DNA from: Cinclus cinclus
Lineage: Eukaryota; Chordata; Aves; Passeriformes; Cinclidae
Reading direction: 5' to 3'
Assembly (NCBI RefSeq): GCF_963662255.1
Contig: NC_085074.1
Coordinates: 1,922,001 to 1,986,000 of the forward strand
Length of the DNA stretch: 64,000 nt
Part shown: one piece after another, positions 1-12,489 of the stretch
Numbering within the stretch: the first letter of the stretch is position 1
Layout: every line of letters starts with the position of its first letter
The notes under the pieces: model-generated
Databases searched by the model: none
What the model was told of the DNA's origin: nothing
What the model saw: only the letters and a program-made list of their open reading frames with translations
Position numbers and translations under genes: made by a program

Positions 1-137
1 ATCTCGTACTCATTTTTAATGAAAGCTGTGAAAATTTTCCATCAACCCTCATCAAACATTCTCCCCCTCTGGATTTTTGTAGACTAAACCCAAATTTCCT
101 GAAGAAGTTGCTTTAAAGGGTGCTTTGCTGTCCTACT

Positions 138-560
138 TATATTTATATTTATATATATTATTTATATTTATATTTATATTTATATTTATATTTATATTTA
201 TATTTATATTTATATTTATATTTATATTTATGGTTATGGTTATAGTTATATAGATTTTTTATATTTATTTCTATTTCTAGTTAGTTATAGTTATAGTTAT
301 ATAGATTTTTGTATGTATTTATATTTATATATTTATTTCTATTTCTATTTCTATTTCTATTTCTATTTCTATTTCTAGTTAGTTATAGTTATAGTTATAG
401 TTATAGTTATAGTTATAGTTATAGTTATATAGATTGTTTATATTTATTTCTATTTCTATTTCTATTTCTATTTCTATTTATATTTATATTTATATTTATA
501 TTTATATTTATATTTATTTATATAGCTGTACCTATAACTATAACTATAAATATAATGTAT
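138..560. repeat. compound hexanucleotide microsatellite
   Basis: Blocks of TTTATA (about 139-231 and 476-525), TTATAG/AGTTAT (about 231-252, 282-302, 376-430) and TATTTC (about 264-279, 333-375, 445-477) alternate. The TTATAG-to-TATTTC join is repeated three times. Near 530-550 the sequence switches to CTATAACTATAAC, the reverse complement of the TTATAG block. The open frame through it is a by-product of the repeat. Confidence 0.95.
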
Positions 561-1000
561 ATTTTTCTATATAAATATATCTATAATAATATAATGATGC
601 ATAATTTATACTGACATATATTTATAAATTATACTTTATTTTCATTTATAATAATAAAATATTCTAGAATATTAATAAAAATAACTATTAAAATATAGAA
701 ATATATTTTTAAATTTATTTTTATTTAGCTGTAAACCTAAAACAAAGCCATGCAAGAACCCCTCCAACACCAGGCTATTAATGCAGCATTTCCCATCTCC
801 CATGAATGTCACGGGCTCCCCCTGAGGAATTCTCCTTCTCGTGTTGTTCCATCACGGATGAAGACTCCAAAGTGACCTTTTCAAGCAGCTGGATGGCAGC
901 AGGGAGGTGCCACAGCAGATCCTTGGGAGGATTTCCATTTCCAGCCGTGTCAAAAGAGATTTTCGTCCTCTTCAAAGGACTAAGTGATGGAAGTTGAAAA
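561..1000. other. AT-rich flank then single-copy DNA
   Basis: Positions 561-740 are strongly AT-rich without a clean period. From 760 the sequence is of ordinary composition. Two short open frames overlap on opposite strands near 780-990, and neither has a recognisable domain. I see no gene. Confidence 0.6.
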
Positions 1001-1035
1001 GAAAAAAAAAAAAAAAAAAAAAAAGAAAAAAAAAA
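1001..1035. repeat. poly-A tract
   Basis: About 35 nt of A interrupted by single G residues. No retroposed gene is recognisable upstream. Confidence 0.9.
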
Positions 1036-1487
1036 GTTGTCCAGAACTCACATCAAAAAATCCCCTGGAAATATTTCAGGTTCTTCGTATCGATAAATGG
1101 TGTTGTATTCGAATATGGATCAGGGTTGAAATGGGAGGGTTTGAGTTTCAGGTTGAAAAAATGGCATTGGCATGATCTGAGTAAGTCAGTAGCAAAAATC
1201 CTCCCTTAAATACTGCTCTGCCAAAAAAGAAACCCGAAGTACCCAGCAGATCCAGAGGAGCACGCCCGTTTGTCACTGGTTTTTTACATTACTCTTGGAG
1301 GTCAGGGGTTTTCTTTTTTTCCCTTTCTCTTTAGGGAATTTTCTCCCCCGTTCCCATCTCGCTGTTCTGGTGTCTGTTCCGCTCTGACCTCGCTCACGTT
1401 GTTTACAAAGCTCTTTCTCCTCCTTTCACAGGAGTTTTCCGGGTTTGTTTTTTTTATTTTTTTCATGGTATTTTCTATCCTAAAAAC
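1036..1487. other. single-copy DNA, no gene seen
   Basis: Mixed-composition DNA with T-rich runs near 1310-1330 and 1447-1465. Short open frames only, without recognisable domains. Confidence 0.5.
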
Positions 1488-1615
1488 ACAGAATCAGGGA
1501 ATTGGGGATGGTTTGGGTTGAGACCTGAAACCCCACCCAGTGGCACCCCTGCCATGGCAGGGACACCTCCCACTGTCCCAGGTTATCCCAACCTGGCCTG
1601 GGACACTGCCAGCCT
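1488..1615 (-). mobile_element. CR1 LINE 3' fragment
   Basis: The + strand carries GGTTTGGGTTGAGACC, then CAGTGGCACCCCTGCCATGG and CAGGGACACCTCCCACTGTC. These are the antisense reading of the avian CR1 3' region, so the element lies on the minus strand. It is truncated at its 5' end, as most CR1 copies are. Confidence 0.8.
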
Positions 1616-2213
1616 GTGCCAGGGACATTACAGACCCTCGCAGCTGGAGCTGTCCCTTATTCCAGCTTTTGAGGTGACTGGAAGAGGTTCTGGAAATGAT
1701 TTTGGGTGCTGAAGGGGAAGTCCAGGGCTTGGTGCCAGCGCTGCTGAGCTGGGAGCATCCTTAGGAAATCTCTCCCCTCAACCACTCCTGTCCAGTGGAA
1801 ATTTTATTTCCATCACCCATCTGATTGCATAATAATTATCAGCTCTGGATTATTAAATTTCCATCCATCCTCCGGAGTGCTGGATAGGAGGGAAGGCAAA
1901 AAGAACCCTTTAACTAAATCCAAGGCCAGCATTTAATACTCTCCTTAATTCCACCCTATCAGCGTTGGAGGGCTCGGTAATTCCTTTTGAACTGTCAGTT
2001 AACAAGAATTATCCTTGTAAACAAACAAATCCTTGTGTGAACAGGCTCTCGTGATGCTTAGGAGTGAGGCTGAGCGGGCACTGAGGAACATCTGAAGTCT
2101 GATGTTTTAATCAAAGCGTGGCTTCCGTGCTGCTCCTGCTCTGGGAGCTCACGGCAGCTCCCAGGCACCTCCCCACTGGTTTTGTTCTTCAAGGCTTTAT
2201 TAAAAGAGAGTGG
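1616..2213. other. single-copy DNA, no gene seen
   Basis: Ordinary composition with AT-rich words such as ATAATAATTATCAG near 1830. No exon, RNA gene or repeat recognised. Confidence 0.5.
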
Positions 2214-2254
2214 TTTATTTTATTTTATTTTATTTTATTTTATTTTATTTTATT
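2214..2254. repeat. (TTTTA)n microsatellite
   Basis: About eight perfect copies of TTTTA. On the other strand this is TAAAA, the same motif as the arrays near 9.65, 31.7 and 53.6 kb. Confidence 0.95.
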
Positions 2255-2470
2255 AAAACCTGGGGGGATCAGGCTTTATTGTGCCTGCGGACATCCCTAT
2301 CCACACCTCTCAGTGGAATGAAGGAATTCATTCACAACTTGCCTGTGAGTTTTGGAGAGCTCCCCTTCCTCCACCTGCTTTTTACTCCAATTAAAAGAGC
2401 TCAAATCAGTGAAATCTGCTGAGGTTTAACAGGTGCTTCACAGATTAGCACCAAGAAACTGAACCTCCAC

Positions 2471-2882
2471 TGTCCAAAAATGGGGATTTTGGTGCTCTGA
2501 TCTCATGGATTTAGTTGTTTATTGTGCTTTGCAAGTCTTAATCCTGCTGCACTTTGTATCTGGGTGATGCAAATTCACTATTTATTAACCAGAACCAGTT
2601 CTAGAATTAACTTCCATAAACCCAAACCGTTCTTATACCCCTTCTTCTGTGCTTGGTCAGCGTTATCATAAGGTTCTTATGAGAAACTGAGAAATTACAT
2701 TAACTAACATTTGAGGTCAAGACAGTTGCTTTGAACAAGGTTAAGTAAAATATGGGAAGTCCCAACATAAAATTTCAGATGTTAAAAGTCTAAAATACTA
2801 TATAGAAACACAAACACAGTTCTTAAGAGACTAAAAACCCCACACTACTCTTAAAGGACCAGCTGCCCCAAAGCTTGTAACA
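2471..2882 (-). mobile_element. probable ERV long terminal repeat
   Basis: Read on the minus strand, the segment starts TGTTACAAGCTTTGGGG, contains a TATA-like GGTATAAGAACGG and two AATAAA signals near its end, and could close at TTTTTGGACA. That is the layout of a retroviral LTR, and the wording resembles songbird ERV LTRs. No matching target duplication was found, so both edges are estimates. Confidence 0.45.
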
Positions 2883-5800
2883 AATGTGGAGTTTTGGGGC
2901 TATCTGAGTGCTAAATTCAGAGGAAAAACTCCCTGTTCAGGCTAGGAGATGATGGGGTGAGATTAAATCTCTATTAAACTTTTCAGAGAAAAAGTAATCT
3001 ATTGCCATAAACCAGAAAACCTGCTGTCAGGAGACTCTTCAGAGGATGAGGATTTAAGGTCAGAAAAGAAATGGATCCAATTAGCAGTGACAATTCTTGG
3101 GGGGAAATATTGGACAATTGTGTGAAAATGGCATTTAGGGGTGTCTTTTTGTTAGTTTAATAATTCAGCTGAGGCTGGACCTGCGGAGCAAATCTTCCTC
3201 AGGGGAGTGTAAAATCCAAGTCAAACACAGATCCTGCCTGGCTGGGGAGTGCTGCTGGGATTTTTCCTTGAGACTAGCAGAAACAGAAAATATTTTCTGC
3301 AAAAAAACATGTGTACGTAGCAATAATTACAGCCAAAAAAAAAAAAAAAAACAAACCCAAACAAAAAACCAGTCTTTCCAAGGCAAGGAACCCACAGGAC
3401 CATTTCTTTTGAGAGTTCTGGTGAGTATTGTCAAACACAGGTAAATCCTGTTCGCAGCTCTGAATGACTCACAAATCAACGACTTCAGCTGCTTTTAAAA
3501 AATTGCAAATTTCCATGAAAAGAATTATGGCACTTTCTTTCCTTATCGCATTCTTCTCAATCACAGAAATGAAGAACTCCGACACTGCTTCATCTGAGAA
3601 TGTTTTCTTTGCTGAAATGAGTATTTAGGCAACGCGGTGACTTTTTGCAGACAGGACAGCGCAAGGCCCCGGATGAACCCCGACCACAGGCAGCACTGGG
3701 GTCCAACCAAACAATTCAGGAAAACCCAAGGGGAAACGTGGCCAGGTGTCCCTGCTCAGCTTTGTAAAGGGAGGCAGTGCTGGATTTTCGGGAATGCTGG
3801 CAGAACTGGGAGCACTGGTTTAAGACAAAGCCGCACCCAGAGCACTGAGCACCCCAGGACTGAGAGTCCTTGTTCATCCCTCGGTTTAAATCCGGTCCAC
3901 ACTCGATAAAATCAACGCTAGATTAAACTTGAGCAGAGAGTCCCCTCTAATGTCATTAAGAGTGAGCTGAGCTGAGTTTCACACACCTGAGTGACAGGGA
4001 CGTGGTGACCCTGCCAGCTCTGCCCTGGGTTTATGGCCCAGGAAGAGCTCACCCAGAGCCTGCCAGAAAATCTGTGAGCGATCCCAAATGACCCAGTCCA
4101 GCCCCTGCAGCTCCTCGGTGCCAAAAGCTGGCGCTGACCCTGCAGACGCCTTCCCTCCAAAGGCTGGCTCAGCGCATCCTGGATCATTCTCCTTAAAATT
4201 ATCAATCTCCGTGGTGGGGATCCCAGGCTGGGCTTCAGCTCTAACCTGGAGCTCCCAATATCATCGAAGTGAAACACCCAAATCACAGCCGGTCCGGCTG
4301 CTCTTGTTTCACCTTTATTATTGGTGTAATTAGAGAAATGAATGCAGAAATACCCTGCACTGTGTTGGAGCCTCCTTCAGCTCCCAGGTGCTGGAAATGC
4401 AAACATGGCCCTGCAGGGCAGTTTTATTCACCTTTTGAAGGAATTGAAGCACAAAATGTGCCAGGGCAGCACCTCAGAGCCAGAGGGGCTCAGCACCTCC
4501 TGCTCCCCTCGGTCTTTCCTTGAGCCGCAGCCTGGCTGGGTGGGAGAGCTGAAGGAAAAGGATTCCAGGGGTTTTTTCCAGGCTGGCTCAGGGACAAAAG
4601 CCCCGTCTGGCTGCCAGATGCATTAAACTGCTCTCCCCACATGGAATTATCACTGGCATTAAATCTCTGCTAATTCACCCCTCAGCAAAGGGAGGTGACT
4701 GAACCCAGAGCCTTTCCCAATGTCATGCACAACCCTAATTAGGGAAGTGCTCCTCTGCTTCCCCCAGCTTCCACTGGTACAGGAATTATTTTAAAATGTA
4801 TTATTCAGATTAATTAAGCAGAATGAGGATAACAAGTTATAGACATGAGGAGCTGTGCTCAGACATGCCTGGTCCCACTTTGTTTTCTTGGAGAAACATG
4901 AAAATCCTGCTAGAGAGGTTGCTGTTCAATGTTAATAATGAAAACAGCACAAAAAAATATTCTAAAATGAACGTTACTTGTAGCATACAAAATTTCAACC
5001 AACTGAAGCGCAAAGTTTTGGGTTTTTTTCTATTTGTGCTCCTCCCTCCCTTCTTCTGGAAAACCAGAATTTCCACCAGTGGAAAAAAAAAAAATTCCTG
5101 TTGTAAACACAGCCTGACATCATCAGAGCAAGTCAAGGAACGTCACAGGAACACAAAAATGCAGGAAATATCTGAACCGTGCTGAGAATGCAGCCGTGTT
5201 TTATATGGAATAGAACTTGCAGAGCATTTTTATGTACAGGTCAAGAACCCTTTTATAGAGAAATAAGTCCATATTCTATTTCAGGCCTTTCCATTCCTGC
5301 TTGGAGAGATTCTCTGGCTGGGCAGGTCCGTGGTCTGGGCTAATATAGCAATTTCTGTTTTCTTAGAGGGAAAAAAATAAAATGCAGTGCAATAACACAC
5401 TCGGGGGAAGGATCTAGAAAATCTAAAAATTAAAGTAAAACCATAAAAATGGCAATAAATTCATTTTCCCCTCCTGCGTTGCAATAGGGTTTTATGGGCA
5501 GCATTAAAACTGAAACATGAGTTATCCTTGCAGGATTTACTTGAAAGTATCTGGGACTGGAGAAGGGAACTAAAATCCCCCGATCCTGGGGGTGAACCCA
5601 CTTTATATCCCCCCTAATTACATTGCTAACCCACTCATTTTGAACATCATAAGTATTATTTAGATGTATGCTGGATGTCCTTGCTAAAATAAATTGAAAT
5701 AAAAATATAATGCAGAGCTGGAAAATATACTCTGTGCGAAGTACTGCATCTCACTGACAAGTGCTTAAAAAAAAGGCAAAAAGTAATAAAAATTACTGCT

Positions 5801-6445
5801 AGAAAAATCGAAATGTTCCATTCCTGGATTTTATGGGGGCAATAAAAAATGAAAAAGAAGCTCTAGTTAAGCTGGCCTGATGAAGTGATATACAGCCAGA
5901 AAGGCAGTCAAGGTTGTATGGAAACAGATTTAAAATTGATATATATAAAATACAATAATTCTGGTGCATATTAAATAGAGTCTATATGGGATGTTTGTGC
6001 AGACTTGCACCAGATGATTGCAAATTAAATAAAAAAAAATAAAGCCTCAGCTGGACAAAGCTGGGATGCAAAAGAGCTGGAGCTGTTCAGAGCAGCTTTA
6101 CCCCATTAAAAGGGGGCGACTGAGCAATGCTGGAAATGTTTATTTTATTTTCAGGAGTGTCAGGAAGGACCTGTTTGATTCTGTTTTGCCATCATGGGAG
6201 GGAGCTGAGGATTAATGAGGATTTCGTGCTCCTTCGACACAAGTGGAAAATCAACATTCACTGGGTTGGCATCCCGGGATCATCGACATCCAGAGGGTTC
6301 TGGTGGTGGCTCCTGGTTTTCCACCTGGATACTTCAGTGCCTGAATTCTTGGTCAGCCACGTGAGATCTTAAGGCTGAACAGAGTCAGATCCTTCAGCCA
6401 CAGAGCTTTTGAATTTCCACTGTAGCTGCTTTGCCCTGAAATTAG
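2883..6445. other. long single-copy stretch, no gene seen
   Basis: Mostly ordinary DNA with a poly-A tract at 3335-3351 and A-rich patches near 5080 and 6030. Positions 3640-4620 are somewhat richer in G+C and hold several overlapping short open frames on both strands. None has a recognisable domain or convincing splice sites. Positions 5640-6050 are AT-rich. Confidence 0.5.
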
Positions 6446-6500
6446 AGGTTGGACTCGATGATCTCAAAGGTCTTTTCCAACCCAGGTGATTCTGTGAAAT
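6446..6500 (+). mobile_element. CR1 LINE 3' end
   Basis: GGTTGGACTCGATGATCTCA, AAGGTCTTTTCCAACCC and GTGATTCTGTGAA are the sense-strand terminus of a CR1 element. Only about 55 bp is clear. Confidence 0.75.
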
Positions 6501-7356
6501 TCAGTTGTGGTCCCCACAGAGTTGCTCACTTTTGTTAAAATGGTCCCAAATCGGGTTGTTCTGCATTGTTAGGTCACATACACTTGCAACTCAGGGCTGA
6601 AATTTCTGGCAAGAGTCCAGAGCTCCACTTTTAGCTTATTTCTCCTTTTTCACCCTCAAAAAGTCCATCCTAATTGTCAGATAAGCTCACCCTAGTGGGT
6701 GTGATAGTGGTAACACAACAGAATAGTCAGAAACAGAAGTTAACAATGAGTTAAATGATCCCAAATGACGCTTATTTATTTTATTCCCCATCAGCAGCAA
6801 TTACAGATCATAACAAGAGAGTCTTTTGACCTTTAGAATAACTGACACTGTCTTGTGCAAGCTGAGCAGAGCAGCTTCCCCAAGAACACAGGCAGGGGAA
6901 GGACGACAGTCAAGAGCTGCAATTAGCTGCATAATTATTTTCCAAAATAAATGGTGCAATCTTCACCTCTTTGGCAGAGTGGTGTCACTGGGGCTGCTGT
7001 CATTATCTGCCATCTCTGCACTGTCATTACGGGGCTGATAAGGGAAGACAAACACCTGGAGATCCACTGGAGGATGCATTCATTTCCCAAATCCCCCCCG
7101 CCCCGTTCCTGTGTCTATGCCCTTGGTTTTGGTGCTGATGGGGTTTTGAGGAGGGGAGGGAGAGTCACTGACACCAGAACCAGCGGGGAGAAGGAGCTCT
7201 TTTCCCTCCAGGAGCACCTTCTGCTGCTCTAACGCTTGTTGTGTGTTAAATTCTGCAGGCTTTTCCCCTTCACTCAATGTCAAAACTCTCCTCGAGTCAG
7301 GGTTTTACTCCAAGCTTCAGTCAGAGGGCACAGGAACAGGAATCAGCACAAGAGCT
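6501..7356. other. single-copy DNA, no gene seen
   Basis: Unremarkable sequence leading up to the purine array. Several short open frames run in from 7080-7300 and continue as repeat-coded peptides. They are not genes. Confidence 0.5.
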
Positions 7357-7536
7357 GGGGAAGGGAAGGGAAGGGAAGGGAAGGGAAGGGAAGGGAAGGG
7401 AAGGGAAGGGAAGGGAAGGGAAGGGAAGGGAAGGGAAGGGAAGGGAAGGGAAGGGAAGGGAAGGGAAGGGAAGGGAAGGGAAGGGAAGGGAAAAAGGAAG
7501 GGAAAAAGGAAGGGAAAAGGGAAGGGAAAAGGGAAG
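7357..7536. repeat. (GGGAA)27 array and purine-only tail
   Basis: Positions 7358-7492 are 27 uninterrupted GGGAA units, followed by purine-only GGGAAAAA and GGGAAAA variants to 7536. The whole 180 nt is pure purine. Runs of GGG spaced by AA are compatible with G-quadruplex or triplex formation. Long open frames on both strands here are repeat artefacts. Confidence 0.97.
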
Positions 7537-7615
7537 TTTTGGGAAGGGGAAGGGAAGGGAAAAGGGAAGGGAAAGGGGAAGGGAAGTTTTGGGAAGGGAA
7601 GTTTTGGGAAGTTTA
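7537..7615. repeat. GGGAAG-TTTT interrupted purine spacer
   Basis: This link between the two pentanucleotide arrays is made of GGGAA words interrupted three times by AAGTTTTGGGAAG. The repeated interruption suggests local duplication inside the array. Confidence 0.85.
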
Positions 7616-7740
7616 GGAAAGGAAAGGAAAGGAAAGGAAAGGAAAGGAAAGGAAAGGAAAGGAAAGGAAAGGAAAGGAAAGGAAAGGAAAGGAAAGGAAA
7701 GGAAAGGAAAGGAAAGGAAAGGAAAGGAAAGGAAAGGAAA
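7616..7740. repeat. (GGAAA)25 array
   Basis: Exactly 25 perfect GGAAA units (equivalent to AAAGG) immediately after the AAGGG-type block. The two arrays differ by one purine per unit. Confidence 0.97.
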
Positions 7741-10700
7741 GGGCAGCAATCCAAGCCTTACAGAAAGAATCTGACTCTACAGGAAACAACTGTACAATGA
7801 GAGGGCCTGAACTAACAGATTTATCTAAAAATAAGCTGGAGAGTATTGTTTTTGTAGTGAAACAAGAATAACCAAAGTAATTGAATTATTGTTTCCCCAG
7901 AAATCTGTCATCGCAGTGTCTGTCTGTGCTGCTGTTTTCTATTTATCCAAAGCCCAGGTTACTCTTTTTATTGTAGCAGCAGAAGCCTTCTAAGAATAAC
8001 TACCGTTATTCTTATTAATAGAATTCTAATATTATCATTATTACAAAGCGAGCGTGGATTGGAGAATTGGAACCAAAACCTAATTTGGGAAGGCTGGGCT
8101 TTCTTGGGACCAGGGGAGCTCCACTGAAACTGCAGCTCCTGAATCCCTTGTTTGGAGTGGGAAATACCTGCAGGAACAGGACCACGGGGAGATCCGAGTC
8201 CTTGCCAGCCCTAAAAACTTCAGGAAAAGTGCTCAGTGACATTTTGTCTTGAGGCCACGAGGCAAACAAAAAACTCAGAACCCGCTGCTGCCAAGGGACA
8301 GACACAGAATATTCACAGGTTTGGGGGGGTTTTGATGAAGACAGAAAGATTTAATTATTCAGAACAAAACAGACCTAAAGGAGCCTGTCAATTAAAGTGA
8401 CGGATAAAAGTTTGGGGTTGCTGTGAAATATTTAACAGGGAATGCTGAATTTTTTATGGAAGAAATATTTGTGCTTGCCAGAGTCTGATGTTAATACACA
8501 GAAATTAACACAAACATCAAACCTGAGCTCTCAAGCTTTCAGAGAGGTGCTTCAGGAAAGGGTTCGTCCTCTACATCTGTCAAAATTAACACCAACAGGA
8601 CCAAACCCAAAATCTGGGTAACTGCACTCTATGTCAGCCCGTGTACCCAGAGCTGTCCCTGCTCATTGAAATCTGTCCCCAAACTGAATTTATATCTAAT
8701 CCTGACCATGATTTCTCCACTCCTAAAGACCAAAGAGGCAAAAATTAACTCCAGGCTCCCCATTCTGTGGTTTTAATATTCCTTGGGTTTATGGGCACTT
8801 CTAAAATTACCCAGGCTTTAAAATAATTATTGCAGCATCGAATTGTTTTAATTAGCAGAATGCAAAGCAACTAAAAGATGATGTGTGCACATTTTACAAT
8901 CCAAAGAGCCAGAACGTTCCCTTGTATTCCGTTTTTTCCAGCCTTTTCTCTCATTCCTGGGCCACGTTTCCAATCTCTCCTGCACAAATCTTGTCAAACT
9001 TAATCAACGACATTAATTGTGATACCTGAACTCCTTGGATAAATTTATACATCACAGGGAAAAGGTGGTTCTGGGACAGTTAATTAGGGAATAAATGACT
9101 TAAGTACCAAGGCAAACACTCTAATTATTTCCATTCGGGTGTTCCATCACTGCCACTTTCGCATCGTTATCAACCTGTTTTCTGAGGCAGTAACTGGGCT
9201 TTGAGTGGCCAAAAATGACTCACCCCAGCCAGGTTACAGGGCTGGAAACTCAAAAAAATAATAATAATTAAAAAAATCCATTTTCCCACATCAGTTTTAA
9301 TTTCCAAAAAGATTCTCCAGCACAGGTTGGAGCCTCACACCTGAGTTCTGTTAATGCTCAGATTATTGCAGGGCTGCTCCTTTGAACAGAGCCCTCACCT
9401 GATGAAAAAGGAGCGATTTAAAAGTAAACAACTTCTAGTATTAAGAGAACAACAGGAAGAATTTTTGGGGAGATTTCGCTTTTTTTTTTTTCTTCTCCTC
9501 TGGTGCAGCACACAATGGTGTAAAATTAAAGGCTGCACTTGGTGTTGCTGAATTCTGGAGCAAAGCCAAGCAGATCTCAGGGGCACTCAGGTGTGATCCA
9601 CCCAGCAACATCTCAGCTGGAGCCCCAATTTCCAGCCTGGCAGTGAGAAAATAAAATAAAATAAAATTGCTGAGTTGAAGTAAAAGAGAAGTAAATGTGA
9701 GCACTGAACTCTAACTCTTACCGATCCCAAGGCAAATCTTGCCGACGTCCCTGGAAATTCAGAACTCCCCAGGCAGAAAATCAGGTCGGAGCTGCTCCAC
9801 CTGCACCTCTCCGGAGTTGAGAGCAGCTCCCTTCTCCGGCTGTTTGCTCACCAAAATCTCACATTCCACCAGCAGATCCAAACGGTTTGAAGTGTGAACA
9901 AATAAATCCTGTCACTACAACCCCTGATGCCTTGTTCATAAAACAAAGTGAGCTCTCTTAATTAAAGCCAAACAAGGCATTTCTCCCTGGGTACATTTAT
10001 TTTGAAAAAAAAAAGCAATATAATTTTGAGACTCTGGGAGGAGTAAACTCACTTGTTTTCTTCCACAAGAAGAGAGTCTCACCTTCCCAAGAAGCGTCTT
10101 CCCACAGCCTCTCTGGCTCCAAACCCACCTTTCCTCTCCACAAAAACGAGCTGGGAAAAAAAAAATTCTCAGAGCAGCGAATTGCTAATTTTTCAGGTTT
10201 TTTTTAAAAAAAAACTCTTATAATCACATATATCAGAGTACAAACTGAATATTACCGTATCTTCCATTAGCATGGATTACACGGTTTGTGTGGATTTGTG
10301 CATTCCCTTTTTTTGCTAATTAGCCCTGGTATCTCCTAAATCTCAGGACAGGTTTTTTTTGTTGCTCCTCCTAGTATTTCTCGAGTTTTGATTCTCCACA
10401 GCCCATGTTTCTCTGGCACTGCATATTTAGTGACAGTAAGACATGGAATGAGTTCCTCTAAACTTCTGCTGGCTGTGCTTCCCCATCCCATCCATCAGCA
10501 TCACATCCCAAACTTCTCCGTGAGCTCGATGCTCGTTTCTACTCTATTACAATGTGAACTGCTAGAAATTATTATTATTGTTGTTGTTGTTGTTGTTGTT
10601 GTGGCTACCCTTCCTTCTGTTCCAGGAAAAAACTCGTACTGACAATCTGAGCCTTCCCGAGGACATATTTTAAATTTAAAAAAAGGCTTCCCCACAGTCA

Positions 10701-11520
10701 CGCAACTCTAAAAACCTTCGGATAAAAGCGGGGAAGTTCAGGGCAAGAGTTCTTAGAAATCAACAATGCTGACCAGGATTTTCACAGTTGCACAAACAGA
10801 AGGACAGGAGAAACCCAAGGTGAGCAATAAATAGGATATAATAAATAAATAAAGCTATAAATAAATATAAATAAATGAATTAATGAGTTGATAAATAAGA
10901 GAGAGAAGAGCTGCTGGTTTTAACTGCAGAAGCCTCTCTCGAACAGCCCCTGCAGCCCCTTTTCACTTTTCCCACCTTTCCCAGGGCTGGCGTTCCCAAA
11001 CAAGGCCTGGCTGAAGCTGCCCATCCTCACCTGTCCCCATGTGACCATGGAATATTCGCTGTATTTTGTCCCAGCTGGGCTCTGGCTGAGCTGTTTGAGG
11101 CTAACAAACACCAAAAAGGAGGGATAAAGAAGGAAACCTGCAGGAAAACTCCAGCCCTTCCTCCAAGCAGCTGCTTTGCCCACAGTTCCAAACCACCTCT
11201 ATTTCCTCTTGCTGTAGGGAGAAAATTACTGCTCAAAGCCTTTCCCAACCCAAATCTCCACACTCAGGCAAGTGAGGTCCTTTAAAGTCTCTCCTCCCAC
11301 TCTGTGAAGGGTTTTTCAGTAATAAAGAGAAGTTTTCTTTTCTCTGGACAGGTCATCAGTGCAGGCACAGAGCTCCTGCCCTGGAGAGCTCAGGTGAGCT
11401 GGGGCAGGGAGGGCTGGGCTGGAAATGAGCAGGGACCCTCCAGGACCAGTCAGGGAAAGCTGGAACACGCTCTGTGTGCAGGAGAGAGCTCTTGTTTAAA
11501 TGCACATACCACAAAATATT
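7741..11520. other. long single-copy stretch with small microsatellites
   Basis: No gene recognised. Minor repeats: A-rich/AAT at 9251-9276, (AAAAT)4 at 9649-9667, (ATT)n-(GTT)n at 10567-10602, and AAAT-rich DNA at 10826-10898. Open frames near 8.0-8.3, 9.4-9.7 and 10.9-11.6 kb lack recognisable domains. The last runs into the minisatellite. Confidence 0.5.
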
Positions 11521-12204
11521 CCATCCCAGGATCACAAACCATTCCAATAGACACTGATCCATCCCAGGATCACAAACCATTCCAATAGACACTGATCCAT
11601 CCCAGGATCACAAACCATTCCAATAGACACTGATCCATCCCAGGATCACAAACCATTCCAATAGACACTGATCCATCCCAGGATCACAAACCATTCCAAT
11701 AGACACTGATCCATCCCAGGATCACAAACCATTCCAATAGACACTGATCCATCCCAGGATCACAAACCATTCCAATAGACACTGATCCATCCCAGGATCA
11801 CAAACCATTCCAATAGACACTGATCCATCCCAGGATCACAAACCATTCCAATAGACACTGATCCATCCCAGGATCACAAACCATTCCAATAGACACTGAT
11901 CCATCCCAGGATCACAAACCATTCCAATAGACACTGATCCATCCCAGGATCACAAACCATTCCAATAGACACTGATCCATCCCAGGATCACAAACCATTC
12001 CAATAGACACTGATCCATCCCAGGATCACAAACCATTCCAGCACACACTGATCCATCCCAGGATCACAAACCATTCCAGCACACACTGATCCATCCCAGG
12101 ATCACAAACCATTCCAATAGACACTGATCCATCCCAGGATCACAAACCATTCCAATAGACACTGATCCATCCCAGGATCACAAACCATTCCAATACACAC
12201 TGAT
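11521..12204. repeat. 38-bp minisatellite, 18 copies
   Basis: Exactly 684 bp, or 18 x 38 bp, in constant register. Each unit begins CCATCCCAGGATCACAAACC and ends CCAATAGACACTGAT. Copies 14 and 15 carry CCAGCACACACTGAT and the last copy AATACACACTGAT. The rest appear identical. A decayed partial copy follows to about 12250. Near-identity suggests recent expansion and likely length polymorphism. Confidence 0.98.
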
Positions 12205-12489
12205 CTGATCACAAACCTTTCCCATCCATACCAATCTATCCCCTGGATCACATGTGACACATCTCCCTAATCATATTTGAGTCACTACAATCTCTGTAAG
12301 CTCCTGGAATAAACTTAAATACAGTGATTTCCTGGCAGGAAATGAATGCTCTTAAGCAGATGAAGGTGAAGTTATTGCTGTCATTATGAAAAACAAATCA
12401 TTACAGGTGCCTTTCTCTCGCTGGCTCTCCCTGGAGAGTTACTCATGGCTGCAGGGCACTGCATAACAAAAACATTTCCAGCTGGACTG
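12205..12489. other. spacer between two minisatellites
   Basis: The first 45 bp are degenerate 38-bp units. The rest is ordinary single-copy DNA. No gene seen. Confidence 0.6.

Noticed and set aside
138..560. Interstitial telomere-like repeat (TTATGG/TTATAG)
   Set aside because: No TTAGGG units. The hexamers are AT-rich microsatellite variants.
7236..7800. Six overlapping frames of 126-185 codons on both strands
   Set aside because: Produced by AAGGG/AAAGG repeats, which lack stops in most frames.
11521..12204. CRISPR-like array of 38-bp repeats
   Set aside because: Repeats abut with no spacers and the genome is vertebrate. It is a minisatellite.
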